A DNA stretch of 64,000 nt from Streptomyces fructofermentans (GTDB lineage Bacteria > Actinomycetota > Actinomycetes > Streptomycetales > Streptomycetaceae): contig NZ_BMWD01000015.1 of NCBI RefSeq assembly GCF_014651055.1, positions 1-64,000 of the forward strand, written 5' to 3'. The translations under genes were made by a program, and so were the position numbers. Shown piece after piece: positions 22,479-31,127 of the stretch. Position 1 is the first letter of the stretch, and each line of letters opens with the position of its first letter. The notes under the pieces were generated by a model that was not told where the DNA came from, did not search any database, and was given only the letters and a program-made list of their open reading frames with translations.

Positions 22479-25400
22479 TCACGCGCGCAGGCGCAGGCCT
22501 CTGGGGGTCGCGTGGAAGCCGGTCGTCTCCAGGAGTGTGCCGAAGGGGGAGGTCAGGGCCGGGACCCCGTTGACCCGCTCGACCGTCACCGTGCCGAGGG
22601 TGCCCGCGCGCGCCGCTCCGGACAGCGCCTCGGCGGCGGCGTGCAGCCGGGGGTCGTGCAGGGGCGACTCGTCGGGGGCGGAGGGCCAGGCCAGCAGAGT
22701 CTTGCCGCCGCGCTCCATGTACAGGGTCAGCTCGCCGTCCACCAGCACGACCAGTGAACCGGCCTTGCGGCCCGGCTTGTGGCCCGCACCCGTCGGGGGT
22801 TCGGGCCAGGGCAGGGCCGCCCCGTACGCGTTCGCCGGGTCCGCGGCGGCCAGGACCGTGGCGCGGTCGGCGCGGTCGGCGCGCCCACGCGGAGCGGGAC
22901 CGCCCGGGAAGGACTGCGGAGCCGCGCGGCGGTCGCCGGCGAACGGGGCAGCGTGGTCGCGTGCGCCGACCGCGCCGGGTCCGGTCGGGGAGGGCTGCCC
23001 GGGACCGCCGCGCAGGGAGTAGGGATCACTGTCCTGCGGCAGGGCGTCCAGGTCGGGCGGCCACGAGTCGTCCCCGAAGGCGTACGGATGCTCCGCGGGG
23101 CCCTCCCGCTGTTCCGTCGTGTGCGCGCCCGGCCGGTCGGGGCGGCCGGCACCGGGCGCCGCGGCCCAGGGCACCGTCAGGGGTTCTCCCCGCTCGCGGG
23201 CGTTCGCCGCCGCGCGCAGCCGGTCCACCGCGCCGTCCATCGCGAACTGCGCGGCACCGAGCCCCTCCACGACGTAGCCGCGCCGGGCCTGGCCGCTCTC
23301 CTCGAAGGCGGCCAGGATGCGGTAGACGGCGGAGAAGCCGCCCTCGACGCCCTCCGCCGCGACGGCGCCCCGGGTGACCACGCCGTGCCGGTCGAGCAGG
23401 GTCCGGGCCAGGGCGTGGGCGCGGACCGTGGCGTCGGGCTCGCGGTCGGGGAGCAGCGACCAGCGGCCGGCGACGGTCGGCGGACCGGTCCGTGAGGCGG
23501 GGCGGGCGGCGGCGGTGAGGCCTCCGTACCGGCCGCGGGGCACCGTGCGCTTCGCCCGATGCGCGGTCGAGCCCGCCGTACGGCCGGAACCCAGGAGTGA
23601 GCGCATCGGACCGAGCGTGTCGTTCGTCAGGCGGCCCGACCAGGCCAGGTCCCAGACGGCGTCGGCGAGTTGCGGATCCGTGGCGTCGGGATGCGTGGTG
23701 GCGCGCACCTGGTCGGCGATCTGGCGGAAGAACAGTCCGTACCCCCCGGACAGGGTGTCCAGGACCGACCGGTGGAGCTCGGTCGTCTCCAGGGGGTGCG
23801 GCGGGGGCAGGAGGAGGGGCGCGGCGTCCGCGAGGTACAGGGACACCCAGCCGTCCTTGCCCGGCAGCGCGCCGGCTCCGGCCCAGACCACCTCCCCGGC
23901 GGCGGTCAGTTCGTCGAGCATCGCGGGAGCGAAGTTCGCGACACGGGACGGCAGGACCAGCTTCTCCAGCGCGGACGCGGGGACCGACGCCCCCTGCAAC
24001 TGCTCGACGGCGCGCACGAGTCCGTCGACGCCACGCAGGCCGTGGCCGCCCCCCAGGTGCTGCCACTGCGGCAGGAACTGGGCGAGGGCGGCGGGCGGCA
24101 CCGGCTCCAACTCGTGGCGCAGGGCGGCGAGCGACCGGCGCCGCAGCCTGCGCAGTACCGTCGCGTCGCACCACTCCTGGCCGATGCCCGCCGGATGGAA
24201 CTCGCCCTGCACGACCCGGCCGCCCGCCGCGAGCCGCTGGAGGGCTCCCTCGGTGACCGCGGCACCCAGGCCGAAGCGTGCCGCGGCGGCGGCCGACGTG
24301 AACGGGCCGTGCGTGCGCGCGTATCGCGCGAGGAGATCGCCCAGCGGGTCCTTGACCGGTTCCGTGAACGCTTCGGGAACCCCTACCGGCAGGGCGGTGC
24401 CGAGGGCGTCGCGCAGCCGGCCCGCGTCCTCGATCGCGGCCCAGTGCTCGGCCCCCGCGACACGGACCCGGATGGCACGCCGGGCCGAGGCCAGCTCGCG
24501 GGCCCACTCCGGGTCCGCCCCGCGCTCGGCCAGTTCGGCCTCTGTGAGCGGCCCGAGCATCCGCAGCAGGTCGGCGACGCTCTCCGGGTCCTTGGCCCTG
24601 CGGTCCTCCGTCAGCCACTGGAGCTCGGTCTCCAGCTCCGTCAGCACATCGGCGTCCAGCAGCTCGCGGAGCTCCGCCTGGCCGAGCAGCTCGGCCAGCA
24701 GACGCGAGTCCAGCGACAGGGCGGCGGCGCGCCGCTCGGCGAGCGGAGAGTCGCCCTCGTACAGGAACTGCGCGACGTAGCCGAACAGCAGGGACCGGGC
24801 GAACGGCGACGGCTCGGGGGTCGTGACCTCGACGAGCCGCACCTTGCGGGACTCCAGGTCGCCCATCAACTCGGTGAGCCCGGGCACGTCGAAGACGTCC
24901 TGGAGGCATTCGCGGACCGCTTCCAGGACGATCGGGAACGAACCGAACTCGCTTGCCACCTGCAGCAGTTGGGCCGCACGCTGGCGCTGCTGCCACAGGG
25001 GTGTGCGCTTGCCGGGGCTGCGGCGCGGCAGGAGCAGGGCGCGGGCCGCGCACTCACGGAAACGGGACGCGAACAGGGCGGAGCCGCCGACCTGGTCCGT
25101 GACGATCTGGTTGACCTCGCCCTTGTCGAACGCGACGTCCGCCGCGCCCACCGGGGCCTTCTCGGCGTCGTACTCCGTACCGCGCTTCGCGGGTTCCTGG
25201 TCGAGCAGGTCCATGCTCATCAGGTCCGCGTCCGGCAGCCGCAGCACGATGCCGTCGTCGGCGTGCATGACCTGTGCGTCCATGCCGTAGCGCTCGGAGA
25301 GGCGGGCGCCGAGCGCGAGCGCCCAGGGGGCGTGGACCTGCGCTCCGAACGGCGAGTGCACGACCACGCGCCAGTCGCCCAGCTCGTCCCGGAAGCGCTC

Positions 25401-27431
25401 GACGACGATGGTGCGGTCGTCGGGGATGTGCCCGCAGGCCTCCCGCTGCTCGGCCAGGTAGGACAGGACGTTCTCGGCGGCCCAGGCGTCCAGGCCCGCG
25501 GCGAGCAGCCGGAGCCGCGCGTCGTCCTTGGGCAGCGAACCGACCTCCCGCAGGAACGCGCCCACAGCGCGGCCCAGTTCGAGCGGCCGGCCGAGCTGGT
25601 CGCCCTTCCAGAACGGCAGCCTGCCCGGTACCCCGGGAGCGGGCGAGACCAGGACGCGGTCGCGCGTGATGTCCTCGATGCGCCACGAGCTGGTGCCCAG
25701 GGTGAAGACGTCGCCGACACGCGACTCGTAGACCATCTCCTCGTCGAGCTCGCCGACCCGGCCGCCGCCCTTCTTCGGGTCGGAGCCCGCGAGGAACACG
25801 CCGAACAGGCCGCGGTCCGGGATCGTGCCGCCGGAGGTGACCGCGAGCCGCTGGGCGCCGGGGCGGCCCGTGACGGTGCCGGCGACGCGGTCCCACACCA
25901 CGCGCGGGCGCAGCTCCGCGAAGGCGTCGGAGGGGTAGCGGCCCGCGAGCATGTCGAGCACCGCAGTGAACGCGGACTCCGGGAGCGAGGCGAAGGGCGC
26001 CGCCCGGCGGACCACGGTGAGCAGGTCGTCGACCTGCCAGGTGTCGAGCGCGGTCATGGCGACGAGCTGCTGGGCCAGCACGTCCAGCGGGTTGGCCGGG
26101 ATGCGCAGCGACTCGATGGAGCCGGTGCGCATCCGCTCGGTGACGACGGCGGCCTGCACGAGGTCACCGCGGTACTTGGGGAAGACCACGCCCGTGGACA
26201 CCGCGCCGACCTGGTGCCCCGCGCGGCCCACGCGCTGGAGTCCGGAGGCCACGGAGGGCGGGGACTCGACCTGGACGACGAGGTCCACCGCGCCCATGTC
26301 GATGCCGAGTTCGAGGCTGGAGGTGGCGACCACCGCGGGCAGCCTGCCCGCCTTGAGGTCCTCCTCGACGAGGGCGCGCTGCTCCTTGGAGACCGAGCCG
26401 TGGTGGGCGCGGGCGATGACCGGCGGGGCGCCCTGGGCGGCGCCCGAGCCGCCCATCAGCTCCGCGGGCGAGTGGTGCTCACCCAGGGGCTCGCCCGTCG
26501 CGCGCTCGTACGCGATCTCGTTGAGCCGGTTGCACAGGCGCTCGGCGAGCCGGCGGGAGTTCGCGAAGACGATCGTCGAGCGGTGGGACTGGACGAGGTC
26601 GGCGATCCGCTCCTCGACGTGCGGCCAGATCGACGGGCGCTCCGCCGCGGTGTCGGAGTCCGCGACGGGTGAGCCGCCCAGCTCGCCCAGGTCCTCCACC
26701 GGCACGACCACCGAGAGGTCGAACTCCTTGCCCGACGGCGGCTGGACGATCTCCACCCGGCGTTGGGGGGAGAGGTAGCGGGCGACCTCGTCGACCGGGC
26801 GGACCGTGGCGGACAGGCCGATCCGGCGGGCCGGCCTGGGCAGCAGGCTGTCCAGCCGCTCCAGGGTGAGGGCCAGATGGGCGCCGCGCTTGGTGCCGGC
26901 GACCGCGTGGACCTCGTCGAGGATCACCGTGTCGACCCCCGTCAGTGCCTCGCGTGTGGCCGACGTGAGCATCAGGAAGAGGGACTCGGGGGTGGTGATC
27001 AGGATGTCCGGCGGCCGGGTGGCCAGGGCCCGTCGCTCGGCCGGCGGGGTGTCCCCGGAGCGGATGCCGACCTTCACCTCGGGCTCCGGCAGACCCAGAC
27101 GGACCGCTTCCTGCCGGATGCCGGTCAGCGGGCTGCGCAGATTTCGCTCCACGTCGACCGCGAGGGCCTTCAGCGGGGACACGTACAGAACCCGGCAGCG
27201 CTTCTTCGGGTCGGCCGGCGGAGGGGTCGAGGCCAGCTGGTCCAGGGCCGCGAGGAACGCCGCCAGGGTCTTGCCGGAGCCCGTCGGCGCGACCACCAGC
27301 ACGTCCGAGCCCTCACCGATCGCCTGCCAGGCCCCGGCCTGGGCCGACGTGGGCGCGGAGAAGGCCCCCGTGAACCAGGCACGGGTCGCGGGCGAGAAGC
27401 CGCTCAGGGCTCGGTGTACGGAGCTGACCAT
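22479..27431 (-). CDS. lhr: Lhr-type ATP-dependent DNA helicase
   Basis: A 1650-residue superfamily 2 helicase. The N-terminal Lhr-core has Walker A APTGSGKT, DEVH box, SATV motif, and the motif VI segment QRVGRAGHQ; the long C-terminal half contains winged-helix and Lhr-CTD regions. Near residues 1430-1540 there is a Gly/Pro/Asp-rich insert not seen in compact homologues. Mycobacterial Lhr is a 3'-to-5' ssDNA translocase/helicase linked to DNA repair. The start at 27431 is fixed by a damage-type promoter (TTGTCAGTG, 8 nt, CAGGAT) ending 6 nt upstream, so the mRNA is probably leaderless. A longer open frame to 28442 lacks coding character and runs antisense to the AraC gene. Confidence 0.95.
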   Translation of the reverse strand: MVSSVHRALSGFSPATRAWFTGAFSAPTSAQAGAWQAIGEGSDVLVVAPTGSGKTLAAFLAALDQLASTPPPADPKKRCRVLYVSPLKALAVDVERNLRSPLTGIRQEAVRLGLPEPEVKVGIRSGDTPPAERRALATRPPDILITTPESLFLMLTSATREALTGVDTVILDEVHAVAGTKRGAHLALTLERLDSLLPRPARRIGLSATVRPVDEVARYLSPQRRVEIVQPPSGKEFDLSVVVPVEDLGELGGSPVADSDTAAERPSIWPHVEERIADLVQSHRSTIVFANSRRLAERLCNRLNEIAYERATGEPLGEHHSPAELMGGSGAAQGAPPVIARAHHGSVSKEQRALVEEDLKAGRLPAVVATSSLELGIDMGAVDLVVQVESPPSVASGLQRVGRAGHQVGAVSTGVVFPKYRGDLVQAAVVTERMRTGSIESLRIPANPLDVLAQQLVAMTALDTWQVDDLLTVVRRAAPFASLPESAFTAVLDMLAGRYPSDAFAELRPRVVWDRVAGTVTGRPGAQRLAVTSGGTIPDRGLFGVFLAGSDPKKGGGRVGELDEEMVYESRVGDVFTLGTSSWRIEDITRDRVLVSPAPGVPGRLPFWKGDQLGRPLELGRAVGAFLREVGSLPKDDARLRLLAAGLDAWAAENVLSYLAEQREACGHIPDDRTIVVERFRDELGDWRVVVHSPFGAQVHAPWALALGARLSERYGMDAQVMHADDGIVLRLPDADLMSMDLLDQEPAKRGTEYDAEKAPVGAADVAFDKGEVNQIVTDQVGGSALFASRFRECAARALLLPRRSPGKRTPLWQQRQRAAQLLQVASEFGSFPIVLEAVRECLQDVFDVPGLTELMGDLESRKVRLVEVTTPEPSPFARSLLFGYVAQFLYEGDSPLAERRAAALSLDSRLLAELLGQAELRELLDADVLTELETELQWLTEDRRAKDPESVADLLRMLGPLTEAELAERGADPEWARELASARRAIRVRVAGAEHWAAIEDAGRLRDALGTALPVGVPEAFTEPVKDPLGDLLARYARTHGPFTSAAAAARFGLGAAVTEGALQRLAAGGRVVQGEFHPAGIGQEWCDATVLRRLRRRSLAALRHELEPVPPAALAQFLPQWQHLGGGHGLRGVDGLVRAVEQLQGASVPASALEKLVLPSRVANFAPAMLDELTAAGEVVWAGAGALPGKDGWVSLYLADAAPLLLPPPHPLETTELHRSVLDTLSGGYGLFFRQIADQVRATTHPDATDPQLADAVWDLAWSGRLTNDTLGPMRSLLGSGRTAGSTAHRAKRTVPRGRYGGLTAAARPASRTGPPTVAGRWSLLPDREPDATVRAHALARTLLDRHGVVTRGAVAAEGVEGGFSAVYRILAAFEESGQARRGYVVEGLGAAQFAMDGAVDRLRAAANARERGEPLTVPWAAAPGAGRPDRPGAHTTEQREGPAEHPYAFGDDSWPPDLDALPQDSDPYSLRGGPGQPSPTGPGAVGARDHAAPFAGDRRAAPQSFPGGPAPRGRADRADRATVLAAADPANAYGAALPWPEPPTGAGHKPGRKAGSLVVLVDGELTLYMERGGKTLLAWPSAPDESPLHDPRLHAAAEALSGAARAGTLGTVTVERVNGVPALTSPFGTLLETTGFHATPRGLRLRA

Positions 27432-27437
27432 GCGTCC

Positions 27438-27460
27438 ATCCTGCACCCGGACACTGACAA
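27438..27460 (-). promoter_or_regulatory. RecA-NDp/PafBC-type DNA-damage promoter of lhr
   Basis: Minus strand: TTGTCAGTG (27460-27452), exactly 8 nt, CAGGAT (27443-27438), 6 nt, ATG. The upstream element matches TTGTCRGTG perfectly; the -10 differs from TAnnnT only at its first base. Confidence 0.7.
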
Positions 27461-27611
27461 TGGGGCTGACCTGCGGCGATGTGGTGATGCAGTGGCGTGG
27501 TGGGGCCGACCCGGGGCCGGTGGGCCCCCGTGCCCGGTGGCACGGCGGTCCGGCGCGGCTCCCCGCCGGACCGCGAAGCGCCCTTCCGCCGCGATGGCGG
27601 AGAATGAGGGC

Positions 27612-28604
27612 ATGGCGGGCACGGGACAGGAGCGGGCGCGGCACTGGCAGTACGCGGAGCTGCCCGGTGTCGACCTGCTGCGTGCGCGCTATGTCCGCAA
27701 GACCTTCGTCCGCCACACGCACGAGAACTTCGTCATCGCCGCGATCTCCGACGGCGTCGAGGTCTTCCACCACGGCGGAGCGGACCAGTACGCGGGACCC
27801 GGGTCCCTGGCGCTGGTCAACCCCGACACCCCGCACACGGGACGGGCCGGGGTCCCCGAGGGCTGGCGGTACGGGGCGGTCTACCCGTCGCCCGAACTGG
27901 TGGCCGAGATCGCCGCGGAGAGCACCGGCATCCGCGGCGCCCCCGGGTTCACCGACCCGGTCCTCGACGACCCGTACGCCGTGAATCTGGTCCATCAGGT
28001 GCTGCGCGCCGCGGACGAGGGGAACGCGCTGGCCGCCGACACGCTGTTGCGGGTCGCCGTGACCCGGTTGCTCAGGCTGAACGGCGGCGTCCTGCCCCGG
28101 CGGGCACCCAGGACCGCCGGTGCCCGCCTCGCGGCACGCGCGCGTGCCGTGCTGGAGGAGCGCATGGCCGAGCCGCCCACTCTGGAGCGGCTGGCCGCGG
28201 AACTGGGCACCAGCCCCTTCGCGCTCCTGCGGGCCTTCAGGGACGCCTACGGAATGCCTCCCCACACCTGGCTCACGGACGCACGGGTCCGGCAGGCGCG
28301 CAGGCTCCTCGACGCGGGCAGCGCACCCGCCGAGGCCGCCCTCGCCGTGGGCTTCACCGACCAGCCCCACCTCAACCGGCACTTCACCCGGATCGTGGGC
28401 GTGCCCCCGGGGGCGTACCAGCGGGAGCGCAAGAACGTACAAGACCCGGGTGGGGACCTTCGCCTAACGTCCGGGGCGTGGCAGAACAGACAGCTCCCCC
28501 AGACTCCCGCGGCCAGGCCGACGGAAAGCCCGACTCCGCCGTCGTACGAGACGCCCTCGGAGTCGGGGTGGCCGTCGGACTGTCCGGCTTCGCCTTCGGG
28601 GTGA
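27612..28604 (+). CDS. AraC-family transcriptional regulator with cupin sensor domain
   Basis: A 330-residue regulator with an N-terminal AraC-binding cupin (about 15-150, with RHTHENFVIAAIS and NPDTPHTG) and a C-terminal double helix-turn-helix (about 180-275: LERLAAELGTSPFALLRAF, AALAVGFTDQPHLNRHFTR, VPPGAYQ). It lies directly before azlCD and probably controls these exporter genes. No stop codon occurs after the HTH domain, so the frame continues about 50 residues of Pro/Ser/Thr-rich sequence into azlC, overlapping it by 127 nt. The -10-like GAGAAT ends 6 nt before the ATG. A frameshift that hides an earlier stop is the alternative explanation for the tail. Confidence 0.88.
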   Translation: MAGTGQERARHWQYAELPGVDLLRARYVRKTFVRHTHENFVIAAISDGVEVFHHGGADQYAGPGSLALVNPDTPHTGRAGVPEGWRYGAVYPSPELVAEIAAESTGIRGAPGFTDPVLDDPYAVNLVHQVLRAADEGNALAADTLLRVAVTRLLRLNGGVLPRRAPRTAGARLAARARAVLEERMAEPPTLERLAAELGTSPFALLRAFRDAYGMPPHTWLTDARVRQARRLLDAGSAPAEAALAVGFTDQPHLNRHFTRIVGVPPGAYQRERKNVQDPGGDLRLTSGAWQNRQLPQTPAARPTESPTPPSYETPSESGWPSDCPASPSG

Positions 28605-29236
28605 CCTCGGCGGGCAGCGGGCTCACCGTGCTCCAGACCTGCGCCCTCAGCCTCCTGGTGTTCACCGGCGCCTCGCAGTTCGCCCTCGTGGGGGCACTGG
28701 CGGGCGGGGGCAACCCGTTCACGGCGGCAGCGGGAGCGTTCTTCCTGGGGGTGCGCAACGCGTTCTACGGGCTGCGGCTGTCGCAGTTGCTGGCCCTCCC
28801 GCGCGCGGTGCGGCCGTTCGCCGCCCAGTGGGTCATCGACGAGACCACCGCTGTGGCACTGGCCCAGCCGACGCGCCGCAGCGTGCGGATCGGCTTCACG
28901 GTCACGGGCCTGACGCTGTACGTGCTGTGGAACCTCACCACACTGCTCGGCGCGCTCGGCGCCGAGGCCATCGGCGACACCGACGCGTGGGGCCTGGACG
29001 CGGCCGGCCCCGCCGTCTTCCTGGCGCTGCTCGCGCCGATGCTCAGGAGCACCACGGAGAGGGCCGTCGCCGGGATCGCCGTCGTCCTCGGGCTCGGCCT
29101 GCTTCCCGTGCTGCCCGCGGGGGTCCCCGTCCTGGTGGCCGCACTCGCCGCCCCGGCCGTCCTGTGGGCGGAAGGCCGCCGCAGGGGGCGTACGGACGCG
29201 GGGGCCCAGGACGACATGCCGGAGGAGGACCGATGA
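28478..29236 (+). CDS. azlC: AzlC-family branched-chain amino acid exporter, large subunit
   Basis: A 252-residue integral membrane protein of the AzlC family, with the conserved SGFAFGVTSAGSG and GASQFALVG segments and about 6-7 hydrophobic helices. AzlCD complexes export branched-chain or related amino acids. The GTG start at 28478 lies 7 nt after TAACGT and lies inside the 3' end of the AraC gene in another frame. Its TGA overlaps the azlD ATG (ATGA), so the two subunits are translationally coupled. Confidence 0.92.
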   Translation: MAEQTAPPDSRGQADGKPDSAVVRDALGVGVAVGLSGFAFGVTSAGSGLTVLQTCALSLLVFTGASQFALVGALAGGGNPFTAAAGAFFLGVRNAFYGLRLSQLLALPRAVRPFAAQWVIDETTAVALAQPTRRSVRIGFTVTGLTLYVLWNLTTLLGALGAEAIGDTDAWGLDAAGPAVFLALLAPMLRSTTERAVAGIAVVLGLGLLPVLPAGVPVLVAALAAPAVLWAEGRRRGRTDAGAQDDMPEEDR

Positions 29237-29541
29237 ACATCTGGATCGCGATCGGGTTGACGGCCGTCGGCTGCTACGCCGTGAAGCTCGTCGGGCTGCT
29301 CATTCCCGCGGGCGCCCTGGAACGGCCGCTCGTGCAGCGGCTCGCCGCCCTGCTGCCCGTCGCCCTGCTTGCGGCGCTCACGGCCCAGCAGGCTTTCGCC
29401 GACGGACGTGAGCTGGTCCTGGACGCGAGGGCGGCCGGACTCGCCGCGGCCGCCGTGGCGCTGCTGCTCCGCGCCCCGTTCCTGGTCGTCGTGGCGGCGG
29501 CCGTGCTGGTCACCGCGGGGGTACGGGCGCTGACGGGCTGA
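29233..29541 (+). CDS. azlD: AzlD-family small subunit
   Basis: A 102-residue hydrophobic protein with four predicted membrane segments and the AzlD pattern (GCYAVKLVGLLIP, RLAALLPVALLAALT, LLLRAPFLVVV). GGAGGAGG precedes the ATG by 4 bases and the start overlaps the azlC stop. It is the obligate partner of AzlC. Confidence 0.9.
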   Translation: MNIWIAIGLTAVGCYAVKLVGLLIPAGALERPLVQRLAALLPVALLAALTAQQAFADGRELVLDARAAGLAAAAVALLLRAPFLVVVAAAVLVTAGVRALTG

Positions 29542-29847
29542 GCGCGGGACCGGCGCGCGCACGCGTGCCGGTCCTCCCGGCATCGGCCGGCCCGGCGGGA
29601 AGGGTGCGCCCCGCGCGTGGTCGGTCCCGCCGTACGGAATGCACGCGCTTTTCCGCGCCGGACACGGTTCGCCGTCCGGAAGGTGCGGTCCGACCGGCAA
29701 TTCGCACGCCTGCACGGCAGCCCTGCACGACAGCCCTGCACGACAGAAGGGCGGGCGGTGCGCCCGAGGAGCCGCCCGTACGTCCGAGAGGCCGTCGTCG
29801 GCGCACAGCGCGTACGCGCGGGGGTGTGCCGCCCGTGACTCCGCCGG
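29542..29847. other. Gene-free stretch between azlD and the prenyltransferase-like gene
   Basis: About 306 bp between convergent genes. CCCTGCACGACAG is repeated at about 29719 and 29732. No gene or clear terminator hairpin is recognised. Confidence 0.55.
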
Positions 29848-30792
29848 TCAGTCGACGGACAGCCCGTACGCGCGCAGGGTGCGCAGCGCCTCGATCGTCA
29901 CGACGGGACGCGCTTCGAGCGCGGCGCTGGGCGCCCACTGCCGCCACAGGACGGGCCAGCCGCCGTCCTCCTGCTGCAGGCCCACCAGGAACTCCAGGGA
30001 GCGCGTCATCTCCGCGTCGGTGAACCACGCGCGCGCGAGCGAGTCCGGCGTCTTGGCGTAGTCGTGCGGGAAGTGGTGCTCCCGCGGCGCGTAGCCCGGT
30101 GCCACGGGGTACGCCTCGAGGTGGTCGGGGTCCAGCGCCGCGAGGCGCTGCTCGCGCACCAGGCGGCCGAGCCGGTCGGCGGCGGCCTCCGCGCGCGGGC
30201 GGTCCGGCGCGGAGTCCAGGAAGGCCACCGCGGCCTGAATCTCGTAGGGGTGGGACTTCTCCAGGGACTCCACCGCCTGCCAGCAGAAGTCCGTGGCTCT
30301 GAACAGCCATGCGTGCCACACCCCGTTGCGGTGCAGCAGCCCCACCACCGGACCGGTGGCCAGCAGTTCGCTCGGCGGGTCGTCGACGATCGGCACGAAG
30401 GGCGCCGCCGGGTAGCCGCGCTGGCTGGGATGGACCGCCGGAAGCGCGCCGTCCGGTGTCGACACGGAGGTCAGGTAGCGGCACACGCGCTCGACCCGCT
30501 GTCCTCCGCACCGGCCGATCGAGGCCAGGACCCGCAGCGCGTGCGCGGTGTGCAGGGGCTGGCTGACCGGGCCGCGCAGGTCGGGTTCCAGCGCGTGGCC
30601 GTAGCCGTCGTCCTCGTTGCGGTAGGCGGACAGCGCGGTCTCCACCGCGTCCGCGCCGCCGCCCAGGAAGTGGTACGCGAAACGCCGCTGTTCGAGCACG
30701 CGCGCGGTGAGCCAGACGAACTGCTCGGCGCGGGCCAGAGGACTGGGCGCCTCGGGCGTCGGGGGGAGTGGGGATGCTCCTGATTCGGCCAT
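29848..30792 (-). CDS. Hypothetical protein with prenyltransferase/squalene-oxidase-like fold
   Basis: A 314-residue soluble protein with motifs reminiscent of the alpha/alpha toroid of terpene cyclases and prenyltransferase beta subunits: YRNEDDGYGHALEPDLRGP and QQEDGGWPVLWRQW are QW-like repeats. The catalytic DxDD or zinc ligands of true cyclases or prenyltransferases are not visible, so an enzymatic role is not claimed. Minus-strand TACGGT ends 7 nt before the ATG, predicting a leaderless mRNA. It is divergent from the DUF3046 gene. Confidence 0.7.
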   Translation of the reverse strand: MAESGASPLPPTPEAPSPLARAEQFVWLTARVLEQRRFAYHFLGGGADAVETALSAYRNEDDGYGHALEPDLRGPVSQPLHTAHALRVLASIGRCGGQRVERVCRYLTSVSTPDGALPAVHPSQRGYPAAPFVPIVDDPPSELLATGPVVGLLHRNGVWHAWLFRATDFCWQAVESLEKSHPYEIQAAVAFLDSAPDRPRAEAAADRLGRLVREQRLAALDPDHLEAYPVAPGYAPREHHFPHDYAKTPDSLARAWFTDAEMTRSLEFLVGLQQEDGGWPVLWRQWAPSAALEARPVVTIEALRTLRAYGLSVD

Positions 30793-30872
30793 GGGTCAGA
30801 CCGTAGGACGGAAAGCGTTCTCGTCGAGGGGTCCCGGCGAGGGCCCACTCTCAGGGGCGGGATACTGGGGTC

Positions 30873-31067
30873 ATGCGGTTGACGGTCTTCTGGGAGCGGA
30901 TGGCGGAGCACTTCGGCGCGGGGTACGCCGAGACCTTCGCGCGCGACCACGTGATGTCGGAACTCGGCGGGCGGACGGTGCGGCAGGCGCTGGACGCGGG
31001 CTGGGAGGCGAAGGACGTGTGGCGGGCGGTGTGCTCCGCGGTGAACGTTCAGGACGAAAACCGCTGA
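30873..31067 (+). CDS. DUF3046 family protein
   Basis: A 64-residue protein beginning MRLTVFWERMAEHFG and containing DVWRAVC, typical of the small DUF3046 family found upstream of recA in actinobacteria. Function unknown. GATACT ends 6 nt before the ATG and there is no Shine-Dalgarno sequence, so the transcript is probably leaderless. Confidence 0.85.
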   Translation: MRLTVFWERMAEHFGAGYAETFARDHVMSELGGRTVRQALDAGWEAKDVWRAVCSAVNVQDENR

Positions 31068-31098
31068 CCGGACAGGCGGATCCGTCGGTGGGGGCCGA

Positions 31099-31121
31099 TT
31101 GTCGGTGTCGTGGGCGAGACT
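31099..31121 (+). promoter_or_regulatory. RecA-NDp/PafBC-type promoter of the AI-2E permease gene
   Basis: TTGTCGGTG (31099-31107), exactly 8 nt, GAGACT (31116-31121), then 6 nt to the GTG start. The first element matches TTGTCRGTG perfectly. Confidence 0.65.
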
Positions 31122-31127
31122 TGCTCC

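Noticed and set aside
22183..23022. Frame encoding a Gly-Thr dipeptide run
   Set aside because: Produced by the hexamer array and continues antisense to lhr.
27432..28442. Upstream extension of the lhr frame
   Set aside because: It runs antisense to the AraC gene, and the promoter at 27438-27460 lies inside it, fixing the start at 27431.
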